Notes under the pieces: model-generated
What the model was told of the DNA's origin: nothing
What the model saw: the letters and a program-made list of their open reading frames with translations, nothing else
Databases searched by the model: none
In this document: positions 14,528-21,432 of the stretch, one piece after another
How positions within the stretch are numbered: position 1 is the stretch's first letter
Layout of the letters: each line of letters starts with the position of its first letter
Source: Candidatus Limivicinus faecipullorum
GTDB taxonomy: Bacteria > Bacillota > Clostridia > Oscillospirales > Oscillospiraceae
Direction of reading: 5' to 3'
Assembly: GCA_018711755.1 (NCBI GenBank)
Contig: DVHY01000170.1
Span: 1-42,656 of the forward strand
DNA length: 42,656 nucleotides
Translations under genes and position numbers: made by a program

Positions 14528-15777
14528 TATTTTTTTATCTCCTCCCAGTAGCGGCGGGCGGCCTGTTCGGTCTTGTTGTCGCCGTACTCGTAATAGCGGG
14601 CGTTTTTCAGCTCGTCGGGCAGGTACTGCTGCTTCACCCAGCGGTGGGGGAAGCTGTGGGGGTACTTGTAGCCCTGCTCCCGCTCAAAGCGGGTGCCGTC
14701 GGCGTGGACGTTCTGGAGCTCTCTGGGGATGGCCCCGGTGCGTCCGGCCCTCACGTCGGAGAGGGCGGCGTCTATGGCCAGGCAGGCGGTGTTGGATTTG
14801 GGGGCGGTGGCCAGGAGCAGGCAGGCTTCCGCCAGGGGCAGCCTTGCCTCCGGCAGGCCCAGCTGCATGGCCGAGTCCACGCAGGCCTTGACTATGGGCA
14901 CCGCCTGGGGGTAGGCCAGGCCGATGTCCTCGCTGGCGGAGCAGAGTATGCGCCGGCAGGCGCCGATAAGGTCCCCCACCTCCAGCAGCCTTGCCAGGTA
15001 GTGCATGGCGGCGTCGGGGTCGGAGCCCCGGAGGGACTTCATCAAAGCGGAGAGAATGTCGAAGTGCTCGTCCCCCTCCCGGTCGTAGCGCATGGCGCTG
15101 CGCTGGGATATGGCGGAGGCGTCCTCCAGGCTTATCTCCTGCCGGTCCCCGGCGGCGGAGAAGAGCAGCTCCACGGAGTTTATGGCCTTGCGCACATCCC
15201 CGCCGCAAGCGGTGCTTATCCGCTCCATGACCCCCGGGCCCAGGCTCAGGGGCTTTTCCCGGCGGGAGTTCATGATGTCCACCGCCCGCTGGACCGCCCT
15301 GGCGATGTCCGAGGGGCTGACGGCCTTGAACTCAAAGACGGTGGAGCGGCTCAAGATGGCGTTGAAGACGCAGAAATAGGGGTTTTCCGTGGTGGAGGCG
15401 ATGAGGGTTATCCGCCCGTCCTCGATGAATTCCAGCAGGGACTGCTGTTGTTTCTTGTTGAAATACTGTATCTCGTCCAGGTACAGCAGCACGCCTCCCG
15501 GGGTGAGGAAGGTGTCCAGCTCGTCGATTATCTTTTTGATGTCGGCGATGCCGGCGGTGGTGGCGTTGAGCTTGCGCAGAGAGCGGTTGGTGCGCTGGGC
15601 GATTATCCGGGCCACGGTGGTCTTGCCGGTGCCGGAGGGGCCGTAGAATATCATGTTGGGTATCTGGCCGCTGTCCACTATGCGCCGGAGCATGCCGTCT
15701 TTTCCCAGAATATGTGGCTGGCCCACCACGTCCTCCAGACTGTCGGGCCGTATTTCGTCTGCAAGAGGCTTGTACAT
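14527..15777 (-). CDS. rarA: Replication-associated recombination protein A
   Basis: A 416-residue AAA+ ATPase of the RarA/MgsA/WRNIP1 family, acting at stalled replication forks with SSB and RecA. Walker A is GPSGTGKTT (about 46-54), Walker B is LLYLDEIQYFNKKQQ, and sensor 1 is STTENPYF. The MgsA C-terminal domain follows, with SASEDIGLAYPQA and AKSNTA-type signature (here APKSNTACLAIDAAL) and GYKYPH. Length is normal. The ATG has GGGAGCGGAG directly upstream. Its promoter (15866-15894) is followed by a structured leader with a T-run hairpin (15795-15847) suggestive of attenuation. It leads the unit with DUF951, GIY-YIG and an acyltransferase. Confidence 0.95.
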   Translation of the reverse strand: MYKPLADEIRPDSLEDVVGQPHILGKDGMLRRIVDSGQIPNMIFYGPSGTGKTTVARIIAQRTNRSLRKLNATTAGIADIKKIIDELDTFLTPGGVLLYLDEIQYFNKKQQQSLLEFIEDGRITLIASTTENPYFCVFNAILSRSTVFEFKAVSPSDIARAVQRAVDIMNSRREKPLSLGPGVMERISTACGGDVRKAINSVELLFSAAGDRQEISLEDASAISQRSAMRYDREGDEHFDILSALMKSLRGSDPDAAMHYLARLLEVGDLIGACRRILCSASEDIGLAYPQAVPIVKACVDSAMQLGLPEARLPLAEACLLLATAPKSNTACLAIDAALSDVRAGRTGAIPRELQNVHADGTRFEREQGYKYPHSFPHRWVKQQYLPDELKNARYYEYGDNKTEQAARRYWEEIKK

Positions 15778-15794
15778 CTCCGCTCCCTCTCTTC

Positions 15795-15847
15795 AAAAAG
15801 CCGGGCTCTCCCGGGGCAGTCCGGCCTCCGGGACAAATGCCGGCTTT
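15795..15847 (-). promoter_or_regulatory. Structured leader with terminator-like hairpin before rarA
   Basis: Minus strand RNA can form a two-part stem: AAAGCCGG/CCGGCTTT (15840-15847 with 15797-15804) enclosing TCCCGG/CCGGGA (15828-15833 with 15809-15814), then a TTTTT run at 15799-15795. It begins about 12 bases after the predicted transcript start. It looks like an attenuator or partial terminator; no ligand class is recognised. Confidence 0.45.
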
Positions 15848-15865
15848 GATTCCATTATAAAGCAC

Positions 15866-15894
15866 ATTATAGCACCCACGCCGTCTTTTGTAAA
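15866..15894 (-). promoter_or_regulatory. Sigma-A promoter of rarA
   Basis: Minus strand: TTTACA (15889-15894), 17-base spacer, consensus TATAAT (15866-15871). The leader before rarA is about 80 bases, long enough for the hairpin at 15795-15847. Confidence 0.8.
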
Positions 15895-15947
15895 AGGTAT
15901 AGTTATTAAGGATTGATGAAATTTTCCCCGGCAGGAACATTGCCTTG

Positions 15948-15976
15948 TGGACAAGCGTCAAAGTATGCAGTATAAT
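15948..15976 (+). promoter_or_regulatory. Promoter of the exported protein / nth unit
   Basis: TGGACA (15948-15953), 17-base spacer, TATAAT (15971-15976), 35 bases before the ATG at 16011. It is divergent from the rarA promoter with about 55 bases between the -35 boxes. Confidence 0.75.
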
Positions 15977-16010
15977 CAGTTTACATATTTTCTGAAAAGG
16001 AGAATGAAAA

Positions 16011-16697
16011 ATGGCAAGAGGAAAGATAAAAGCCGTTTTGTTTATAGTGGTCTTTGTTCTGGCCGTGGCCATCGGCTGCAACGCTCTCATCGGCATGGCC
16101 AACATGAAGCCGGAGGAGACGGAGCCCACCCCCGATCCCTTCCTGATGACTCCCGACGTGAATTCCCAGACCGGCAGCACCGTTGCCCCCAGCACCGTGG
16201 CTCCCACCGTCGTGCCTACCGTGGCTCCCACAGTGGCTCCCACCATAGCCCCCGCGCCCACTCCCACCCCCACCCCGGTGCCTACGGCCACCCCGGCCCC
16301 GGCGGGCCAGGTTTTGGGCAGCGGCAGCTTCAGCTCCGAGACCGGCGTGCCCATAAACATCCGGGCCAACTGGACAGCCACCGTGCTGGACAGTGAGCGG
16401 GTGCAGGTGAAGGTGGAGGTCATTTTGGACTCCTACGCCCTGCACATAGCCGAGAGCTACGGGGCTTTGAACGTCAGCGTGGGGGACCAGTACGCCAGCA
16501 GCAATACCCCCGCCGTGGACTATGACGGCAATGAGCAGCTGAGCACCGTGCTGGGCAGCACCACCCACACCCTGAACCTGGCCCAGGGCCAGAGCAGCAG
16601 CTTTACCATGGCTGTGGAATACCACTTCGGCGGAACCTACAGCGACCAGGAGCTGCCGGTGATAGAGTGCGGCGGCTCCATCCAGCTCAGCCGCTGA
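16011..16697 (+). CDS. Exported protein with Pro/Thr-rich linker, function unknown
   Basis: A 228-residue protein I do not recognise. Residues 7-27 form a signal anchor; IGC at 21-23 is a poor lipobox. Residues about 55-95 are a Thr/Val/Ala/Pro linker with repeated TVAP units, then a PTPTPTPVPTATPAP tract. The final 130 residues are rich in beta-forming sequence (INIRANWTATVLDSERVQVKVEVILDS), consistent with an extracellular beta-sandwich, with no identifiable catalytic motif. The start is fixed by AAAAGGAG 7 bases upstream and a promoter at 15948-15976. It is 15 bases ahead of nth and may share its transcript. Outward display on the cell surface is inferred. Confidence 0.75.
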   Translation: MARGKIKAVLFIVVFVLAVAIGCNALIGMANMKPEETEPTPDPFLMTPDVNSQTGSTVAPSTVAPTVVPTVAPTVAPTIAPAPTPTPTPVPTATPAPAGQVLGSGSFSSETGVPINIRANWTATVLDSERVQVKVEVILDSYALHIAESYGALNVSVGDQYASSNTPAVDYDGNEQLSTVLGSTTHTLNLAQGQSSSFTMAVEYHFGGTYSDQELPVIECGGSIQLSR

Positions 16698-16712
16698 GAG
16701 GTGCGGTAAGCT

Positions 16713-17348
16713 ATGAGGACACAGGAACAGGTAAACGAGATAGTGCGCCTGCTGCTGGCGGAATACCCGGAGGCGGACTGCACCCTGGACTGGCGTAAGG
16801 ATTATGAGCTGCTTTTCTCCGTGCGCCTGGCCGCCCAGTGTACCGACGAGCGGGTGAACAAGATAAGCCCCGCCCTGTTTGAACGCTTTCCCACCCTGGA
16901 GGCCTTTGCCCGGGCGGACGTGGGAGAGGTGGAGGAGTATGTCCGCTCCTGCGGCTTCTTCCGCTCCAAGGCCCGGGACATAGTGGAGTGCGCCAACGTG
17001 CTGCTGGAAAAGCACGGCGGCAAGCTCCCCTCCACCATGGAGGAGCTGACGGCCCTGCCCGGCGTGGGCAGGAAGACCGCAAACCTCATTCTGGGGGACG
17101 TGTTCAAGGTCCCCGGCTCCACGGTGGTGGATACCCACTGCATCCGCATCTCCAACCGCCTGGGCCTGGTGGACAATCTGAAAGACCCGGTGAAGATAGA
17201 GATGGAGCTTAGAAAGATACTGCCCCCGGAGCACTCCTCCGCCTTCTGCCACTGCATAGTCCTCCACGGCCGGGCGGTGTGCCAGGCCCGCAAGCCGGAC
17301 TGCGCCAGGTGCTGCCTGGCCCATCTGTGCCGGAGCTTCTCCGGCTGA
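16713..17348 (+). CDS. nth: Endonuclease III
   Basis: This base-excision repair glycosylase/AP lyase removes oxidised pyrimidines. The 211-residue protein has the helix-hairpin-helix LPGVGRKTANLIL (115-127) with catalytic Lys121 and Asp140 in VVDTHCIRISNRLG. The C-terminal iron-sulfur loop has the exact spacing C-X6-C-X2-C-X5-C (CQARKPDC...), expected to bind [4Fe-4S]. Length is normal. The ATG has GAGGTG 9 bases upstream. The gene follows an unrelated exported protein by 15 bases and ends at a strong bidirectional terminator. Confidence 0.96.
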   Translation: MRTQEQVNEIVRLLLAEYPEADCTLDWRKDYELLFSVRLAAQCTDERVNKISPALFERFPTLEAFARADVGEVEEYVRSCGFFRSKARDIVECANVLLEKHGGKLPSTMEELTALPGVGRKTANLILGDVFKVPGSTVVDTHCIRISNRLGLVDNLKDPVKIEMELRKILPPEHSSAFCHCIVLHGRAVCQARKPDCARCCLAHLCRSFSG

Positions 17349-17361
17349 ATACATAGCGTTG

Positions 17362-17400
17362 AAAAACGGACTGAGTTCATCAAAGCTCAGTCCGTTTTTT
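17362..17400. terminator. Bidirectional intrinsic terminator between nth and ogt
   Basis: A 14-bp stem (17362-17375 / 17386-17399) with a 10-base loop and a TTTTTT tail on plus; the left arm starts AAAAA, giving a T run on minus as well. It separates convergent nth and ogt. Confidence 0.9.
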
Positions 17401-17406
17401 GGCTTT

Positions 17407-17904
17407 TTAAGGCAAAGCAGCGCCCTCCAGCTCCAGCAGGCGGCGTTTTACATCCAGGCCCCCGGCATAGCCGGTGAGCTGTCCCCCGGCCCCCAGCACC
17501 CGGTGGCAGGGGATGATTATGCTTATGGGGTTGTGGCCCACGGCGCCCCCCACCGCCTGGGCGGACATGCGCTCCAGTCCCCGGCGCTGTGCCAGCTCCT
17601 TTGCCAGCTGCCCATAGGTGACGGTCTGGCCATAGGGTATCTCCAGCAGCAGTCCCCAGACCTGCCGGGCAAAGCCGCTGCCCCTGGGGGCGAGCCTCAG
17701 TTCCCCCGGCTCCGGCCTCTCCCCGGCAAAGTATCGGTCCAGCCAGCGGCGGGTCCGGGCGAATATCTCCCCCTCCCCGCTGCCCACAGGGGGTAGCTCC
17801 TTGGGGAAATATTTCTGGCCCATGAGCCAGAGCCCCACCAGTTTTCCATCCTCCTCTGCCATGACGTAGCTGCCCAGGGGGGATTCATATAAGGCGGTAT
17901 TCAC
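17407..17904 (-). CDS. ogt: Methylated-DNA-protein-cysteine methyltransferase
   Basis: This suicide enzyme takes the alkyl group from O6-alkylguanine in DNA. The 165-residue protein carries the active-site motif IIPCHRVLG with Cys133, the preceding GHNPI, and the helix segment FARQVWGLLLEIPYGQTVTYGQLA. The start is read as GTG at 17904, overlapping the TGA of the membrane gene as GTGA with GAGGG about 9 bases upstream; a much longer in-frame reading is an artefact over that gene. It is the third gene after an XRE regulator and a membrane protein, an unusual setting for ogt. Confidence 0.93.
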   Translation of the reverse strand: MNTALYESPLGSYVMAEEDGKLVGLWLMGQKYFPKELPPVGSGEGEIFARTRRWLDRYFAGERPEPGELRLAPRGSGFARQVWGLLLEIPYGQTVTYGQLAKELAQRRGLERMSAQAVGGAVGHNPISIIIPCHRVLGAGGQLTGYAGGLDVKRRLLELEGAALP

Positions 17905-18374
17905 TTCTCGTCGCCCTCGCTGTCCAGCTTTTGCCGCCGCTTTTTGTAGGCCGACACGGAGACGACCAGGACAAGGAGACACAGAACAAAGGTGAACAGG
18001 CTGGCGAGGATCACGGTGGCCAGAGCGGTGAGCACATCCCCGTAGATCAGGTAATTGTATACCGCTACAAATATGCCGGTGACCAGTCCGGCCAGAAGGC
18101 TGATAAGGCACAGACTCTTGAAGCTGGGGATACCCCGGCGGCTCCAGATCCCCAGGCGTACGCAGCCGATCACCATGTAAAGATTGGAGGCCATAAAGAC
18201 TATCCATTCGCCCTTGAGATACTTTCCGGCCTCCTCTTTATATATCAGCATCTGTATCATTATGCTCAGCAGCAGGGCGCCCCAGGTGAGCCAGAAGCCC
18301 CAGCTCTCCAGCTTCCGCAGATTCTGCTCCTGCATCTCGTCCAGTTGGTTTTTGCCTTTTTTAAAGAGTTTCAT
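17901..18374 (-). CDS. Four-helix membrane protein, DUF6773-like
   Basis: A 157-residue membrane protein. The N-terminus LFKKGKNQLDEMQEQNLRKLESWGFW is a charged cytoplasmic segment of the kind seen in DUF6773-family proteins, followed by four hydrophobic segments at about 26-45, 60-75, 90-112 and 118-142. The family name is tentative. I place the start at 18374 rather than 18383 because GGAGG lies 9 bases before it; it overlaps the XRE gene by 14 bases. Pairing with an XRE regulator parallels the cassette at 5498-5972, though the gene order is reversed and the two membrane proteins are not obviously related. Confidence 0.7.
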   Translation of the reverse strand: MKLFKKGKNQLDEMQEQNLRKLESWGFWLTWGALLLSIMIQMLIYKEEAGKYLKGEWIVFMASNLYMVIGCVRLGIWSRRGIPSFKSLCLISLLAGLVTGIFVAVYNYLIYGDVLTALATVILASLFTFVLCLLVLVVSVSAYKKRRQKLDSEGDEK

Positions 18375-18576
18375 CTTCCTCATCCTCCCAGAATAGTTCG
18401 TCCAAAGTCTTGCCCAGAACCCGGCATATGGTCAGGCACAGTTTTATGGTGGGGTTATATTCCCCCTGCTCTATGGCGTTTATGGTTTGCCGGGAGACCC
18501 CGGCGGCATCGGCCAGAGCCTTTTGGGTCATGTCCCGCTCCGCCCTTGCCGCCTTCAGCTTCAGATTTTTCGACAT
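18361..18576 (-). CDS. Small XRE-family transcriptional regulator
   Basis: A 71-residue Cro/CI-type regulator: TQKALADAAGVSRQTINAIEQGEYNPT carries the helix-turn-helix, and the C-terminus is a short acidic tail (WEDEEDETL). The start at 18576 is chosen for its AGAGGTGATGAG ribosome binding region; the reading to 18624 would run into the promoter. It heads the operon with the membrane protein and ogt. The recognition residues RQT-NAIE are the same as in the regulator at 5498-5686, and the promoter carries the same TGTCAA-N7-TTACA site, so autoregulation through a related operator is likely. Confidence 0.9.
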   Translation of the reverse strand: MSKNLKLKAARAERDMTQKALADAAGVSRQTINAIEQGEYNPTIKLCLTICRVLGKTLDELFWEDEEDETL

Positions 18577-18595
18577 CTCATCACCTCTGGGGGAT

Positions 18596-18624
18596 AATGT
18601 AGCACATAGCAGATATAATGTCAA
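18596..18624 (-). promoter_or_regulatory. Promoter of the XRE / membrane protein / ogt operon
   Basis: Minus strand: TTGACA (18619-18624), 17-base spacer, TACATT (18596-18601). Confidence 0.8.
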
Positions 18625-18645
18625 GTATATATTACATCATGTCAA
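18619..18645. promoter_or_regulatory. Operator-like site over the -35 box
   Basis: TGTCAA-N7-TTACA at 18619-18636, with TGTCAA being the complement of the -35 box, and a second TGTCAA at 18640-18645, 21 bases (two helical turns) away. The 18-bp site has the same half elements and spacing as the two sites in the inverted repeat at 5992-6065. Confidence 0.6.
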
Positions 18646-18681
18646 ATAAAAATGTCCCGGACTTTTTCGGTCCGGGACATT
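18644..18681 (-). terminator. Intrinsic terminator of the threonine aldolase gene
   Basis: A 12-bp stem (18651-18662 / 18670-18681) with a 7-base loop; on the minus strand it is followed by TTTATTT. It lies about 40 bases after the aldolase stop and just before the XRE promoter. Confidence 0.8.
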
Positions 18682-18719
18682 AAAAGGGGATATGAACCTG
18701 ATATAAAGGGAGGTGAGCC

Positions 18720-19745
18720 TCACAGCAGAGCGATGAGGGCCTCCACGTCCTCATCCCTTGTGGCCCAGCTGGTGGCCAGGCGGATGGCCACCCGGCCGTC
18801 CTCCATCCACTGCCAGAGATTGAACCGGACATTTTCCCGGAGCTTTTCCATCTGTTCTTTGCTGAGGATGGGGAACTGCTGGTTGGTGGGGGAATCCATC
18901 AGCAGCTCATAGCCCTTGTCCAGGCAGGCCCGCTTTATCCTCATGGCGGTGTCTATGGCGTGGCGGCTTATCTGGAAATAGAGCTCGTCGGTGAAGAGGG
19001 CGTCGAACTGCTGGCTGACAACGCGCATCTTAGCCAGGAGGGCCCCGTGCTGCTTGACGCTGGTGAGGAAGTGCCTGGGCATGTTGTGCTTGGTGAAGAC
19101 CAGGGCCTCGCCGCAGAGGGCGCCCACCTTGGTGCCGCCGATGTAGAACAGGTCGGTGAGCTCCACCACGTCGGCCAGGGTCACGTCGGTCTCCGGGCTC
19201 ATAAGGCCGTAGCCCAGGCGGGCTCCGTCCATGTACAGGCTCAGCCCGTATTTATGGCAGCAATCCGACAGGGCGCTCAGCTCCGCCCGGGTGTAGAGGG
19301 TGCCGAACTCCGTGGGGTGGGAGATGTACACCAGGCCCGGCTGCACCAGGTGTTCCCGCACCTCGTCGTTGACGAAGGCCTCCATGTATTTTTCCAGGTC
19401 CTCCGCCATTATCTTCCCCTGGACGTGGGGGATGGGCAGCACCCGGTGGCCGGAGTATTCTATGGCCCCGGCCTCGTGGACGTTGATGTGTCCGGTGTCG
19501 GCGGAGATGACCCCCTCATAGCTTTGGAGCATGGAGTCTATGGCCACCTGGTTGGTCTGGGTGCCTCCCACCAGAAATTGTATCTCCAGGTCGTCCCGGC
19601 CGCAGGCGGCGCAGATCTTGGCCTTGGCGGCCTGGGTGAGCTCATCGTCGCCGTAGCCTGGGAGGGAGACCATATTCAGCTCCATGAGGTGTTCCAGAAC
19701 TTTGGGGTGGGCCCCTTCGGTATAGTCAGAGAGAAAGGAAAGCAT
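18720..19745 (-). CDS. Low-specificity threonine aldolase / beta-eliminating lyase family
   Basis: A 341-residue fold-type I PLP enzyme of the threonine aldolase family, which splits L-threonine or allo-threonine into glycine and acetaldehyde. Landmarks are GGTQTNQ (60-66), HINVHEAGA with His90, the PLP-contacting MDGARLGYG (172-180, Asp173) and YIGGTKVGALCGEA with the probable Schiff-base Lys206. Length is normal for LtaE. The ATG has GGAGG 9 bases upstream, but that sequence lies within a 14-bp hairpin (19748-19783), implying controlled translation. It is flanked by its own terminator and probable promoter. Related enzymes can act on other beta-hydroxy amino acids, so the exact substrate is not certain. 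Confidence 0.9.
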   Translation of the reverse strand: MLSFLSDYTEGAHPKVLEHLMELNMVSLPGYGDDELTQAAKAKICAACGRDDLEIQFLVGGTQTNQVAIDSMLQSYEGVISADTGHINVHEAGAIEYSGHRVLPIPHVQGKIMAEDLEKYMEAFVNDEVREHLVQPGLVYISHPTEFGTLYTRAELSALSDCCHKYGLSLYMDGARLGYGLMSPETDVTLADVVELTDLFYIGGTKVGALCGEALVFTKHNMPRHFLTSVKQHGALLAKMRVVSQQFDALFTDELYFQISRHAIDTAMRIKRACLDKGYELLMDSPTNQQFPILSKEQMEKLRENVRFNLWQWMEDGRVAIRLATSWATRDEDVEALIALL

Positions 19746-19747
19746 AA

Positions 19748-19783
19748 AAAATATCCTCCGAATGTAATATCGGAGGATATTTT
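19748..19783 (-). promoter_or_regulatory. Hairpin sequestering the aldolase ribosome binding site
   Basis: A perfect 14-bp stem (19748-19761 / 19770-19783) with an 8-base loop, 2 bases before the ATG. On the minus strand the 3' arm contains the GGAGG ribosome binding site and runs into TTTTTT. It may block translation of the aldolase mRNA, terminate transcripts of the preceding gene, or both. Confidence 0.7.
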
Positions 19784-19809
19784 AAACCTTTATCGCCTGA
19801 TATGCAAGA
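19781..19809 (-). promoter_or_regulatory. Possible promoter of the threonine aldolase gene
   Basis: Minus strand: TTGCAT (about 19804-19809), 17-base spacer, TAAAAT (about 19781-19786). Its -10 overlaps the outer end of the hairpin, so the transcript would begin within the 5' arm. The -35 matches consensus at only three positions. Confidence 0.4.
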
Positions 19810-19810
19810 C

Positions 19811-20380
19811 TCAGGTGATGGTAAGGTAGCCGGTGGCGGCTTTTTTCAGGCTGTCCGTATCGCTGATGCCGTAGAGCACGAAGCGGTCGCACATGCTGCT
19901 GTCCTGGTCCACCAGGGCGCCGGAGAGGGTGGCCACACGGCGCTTGAAGGCGGGGAGCTTGTCGGCCAGGGGGCCGCAGAGCAGGGAGCTGAGCCCGTCC
20001 TCATCCTTGGCCAGTCTGGCGGTGGGGATGCTGGAGAGCTTCACGCTGCGCACGTCGCTGGGGGTGACCAGGAACAGGTTCTCGTTGGTGAGCACGTAGG
20101 AGCACTTGCGCAGTCTGTTTATATCCAGAACGGGGGAGACCAGGGAATACAGGGCCACGGCCAGGAGCACGGCCACCACGCCCCACTTGATGCCGGCGCT
20201 GGTGGCGATGGCGCTGTAAAAATAAGCGGAGAGGATGGCCACCGACACCACTGCCACGATGATGCTGCGGCGTATGTAGTAGCTCTTGTGGGTCTTGTCC
20301 ATGGGCTGGAAGGCGGCGGGCCGGCTGCTCCAGAGTATCTCTTCTCCCTGTACCAAATTGTCTTTGATTCTTTCTTCCAT
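19811..20380 (-). CDS. Membrane protein with bacterial PH-like domain
   Basis: A 189-residue protein. It opens with DNLVQGEEILWSSRP, the usual start of bacterial pleckstrin-homology (YdbT/bPH_2) proteins, has two membrane segments at about 38-60 and 65-82, and continues with CSYVLTNENLFLVTPSDVRSVKLSSI, the beta-strand region of that fold. Function of the family is unknown. The start at 20380 is chosen for GGAGG 7 bases upstream; an in-frame ATG at 20407 lacks one. A TATAAT-like box lies just upstream (about 20414) but I cannot find a matching -35. Confidence 0.7.
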   Translation of the reverse strand: MEERIKDNLVQGEEILWSSRPAAFQPMDKTHKSYYIRRSIIVAVVSVAILSAYFYSAIATSAGIKWGVVAVLLAVALYSLVSPVLDINRLRKCSYVLTNENLFLVTPSDVRSVKLSSIPTARLAKDEDGLSSLLCGPLADKLPAFKRRVATLSGALVDQDSSMCDRFVLYGISDTDSLKKAATGYLTIT

Positions 20381-20720
20381 GAGGGTACCTCCATAATATT
20401 TTTCCATTTCCCATTATAGTATGAAGAAAATTAAATGTGCGCAAAGGAGAAAGACTCCGGCGTTAAGACTTCGCAAAAATGCGGAAAAACGGGAAAAAGA
20501 GCCGGAGAAACCCGAAAAGAGGCAAGAAAAATGCCTCCATGCCCGGAGAGCCGCGGACAAGGGGGCGGAGAAAAGAAAGGGATATTCAAAAAAACGGGCC
20601 GGACGGTGGATAAATCCAAAGCCCTGGCCGTAGGGCTGACTGCGTCCGGGAACCGCATCCGGGGCCTGGGCCGTGACCAAGACCTAAGCCCTGGCCGTGA
20701 CCCGGGCCGGGGGCAGGGCC
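20381..20720. other. Noncoding interval of 340 bases, purine-rich on plus
   Basis: No convincing gene. Open frames here (for example 20421-20633 on plus) lack ribosome binding sites and encode Lys/Arg/Glu-rich low-complexity peptides. Bases about 20420-20600 are strongly A/G-biased on plus. On minus, a 6-bp stem (20519-20524 / 20532-20537) followed by TTTT may be a weak terminator for the KdpE-like gene. Bases about 20620-20705 hold three imperfect copies of CTGGCCGTGACC (first copy CTGGCCGTAGG). Confidence 0.6.
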
Positions 20721-21428
20721 TCAGTCGCCTTCTATCATGCGGTAGCCCACGCCCACCTCGGTGAAGATATAGTGGGGCTCGGCGGGGTTCTTCTCTATTT
20801 TCCGGCGGATATTGGCCATGTTCACCCGGAGTATCTGGTTGTTGCCCTTGCTCTGGGGGCCCCAGAGCTCCTTCATGATGAAGTCATAGGTGAGCACCTT
20901 GCCGGCGCATTTGCCCAGCAGGGCCACTATCTTGTATTCGTTCTGGGTGAGGCGGCAGTTCTCCCCGGCGATGAGCACCTGGTGCTTGTCGTAGTCGATG
21001 GTCAGCTCTCCGGCGGTGAACTTGCCGGAGTTGGAAATGGCCTCGTTGCCCAGGCCGGAGCGGGTGTGGCGGATGGCCACCCGTACCCGGGCCAGCAGCT
21101 CCGCCGGGCTGAAGGGCTTGGTGACATAGTCGTCGGCCCCCTTGTCCAGAGCCTGCACCTTGTCCCGCTCGTAGCTGCGGGCGGAGACCACGATGATGGG
21201 CATGCTGGTCCAGGAGCGCACTGCCTCTATGATGTCCATGCCGTCCATATCCGGCAGGCCCAGGTCGAGGACCACCAGGTCCGGGCAGTGGGAACTTATC
21301 ATGGAGAAGGCCTCGCTGCCGGAGCTGGCCACGATGACGTCGTAGCCGTTGGCGGTGAGGATGGCCTTTATCAGGCCGGAGATGGTCTTTTCGTCTTCAA
21401 CCACCAGTATCTTGTCTTTTATAGTCAT
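20721..21428 (-). CDS. OmpR-family response regulator, KdpE-like
   Basis: A 235-residue response regulator with receiver domain (acidic pair ED at 11-12, phosphoacceptor Asp55 in VVLDLGLPDMDG, Lys in YVTKPFSP) and a winged-helix domain ending in YIFTEVGVGYRM. The sequence, including ELWGPQSKGNNQILRVNMANIRRKIE, resembles KdpE, the potassium-responsive regulator. The start at 21428 has AGGAG 9-10 bases upstream inside the end of the kinase gene; the genes are 4 bases apart. No kdpFABC transporter genes are in the window, so the target is unknown. Tandem 11-bp repeats upstream of the kinase gene (22554-22575) could be its own binding site. Confidence 0.88.
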   Translation of the reverse strand: MTIKDKILVVEDEKTISGLIKAILTANGYDVIVASSGSEAFSMISSHCPDLVVLDLGLPDMDGMDIIEAVRSWTSMPIIVVSARSYERDKVQALDKGADDYVTKPFSPAELLARVRVAIRHTRSGLGNEAISNSGKFTAGELTIDYDKHQVLIAGENCRLTQNEYKIVALLGKCAGKVLTYDFIMKELWGPQSKGNNQILRVNMANIRRKIEKNPAEPHYIFTEVGVGYRMIEGD

Positions 21429-21432
21429 AAGC

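Noticed and set aside
13085..15777. Phage defence island
   Set aside because: RarA, DUF951 and a stand-alone GIY-YIG protein are ordinary chromosomal genes; no restriction, toxin or integrase genes are seen.
16180..16300. CRISPR-like or minisatellite array (ccc-acc-gtg repeats)
   Set aside because: These are codons of the TVAP/PTP linker, with no spacers of constant length.
20421..20633. Basic 70-residue plus-strand peptide
   Set aside because: No ribosome binding site; low-complexity Lys/Arg/Glu composition; overlaps the presumed promoter of the PH-like gene.
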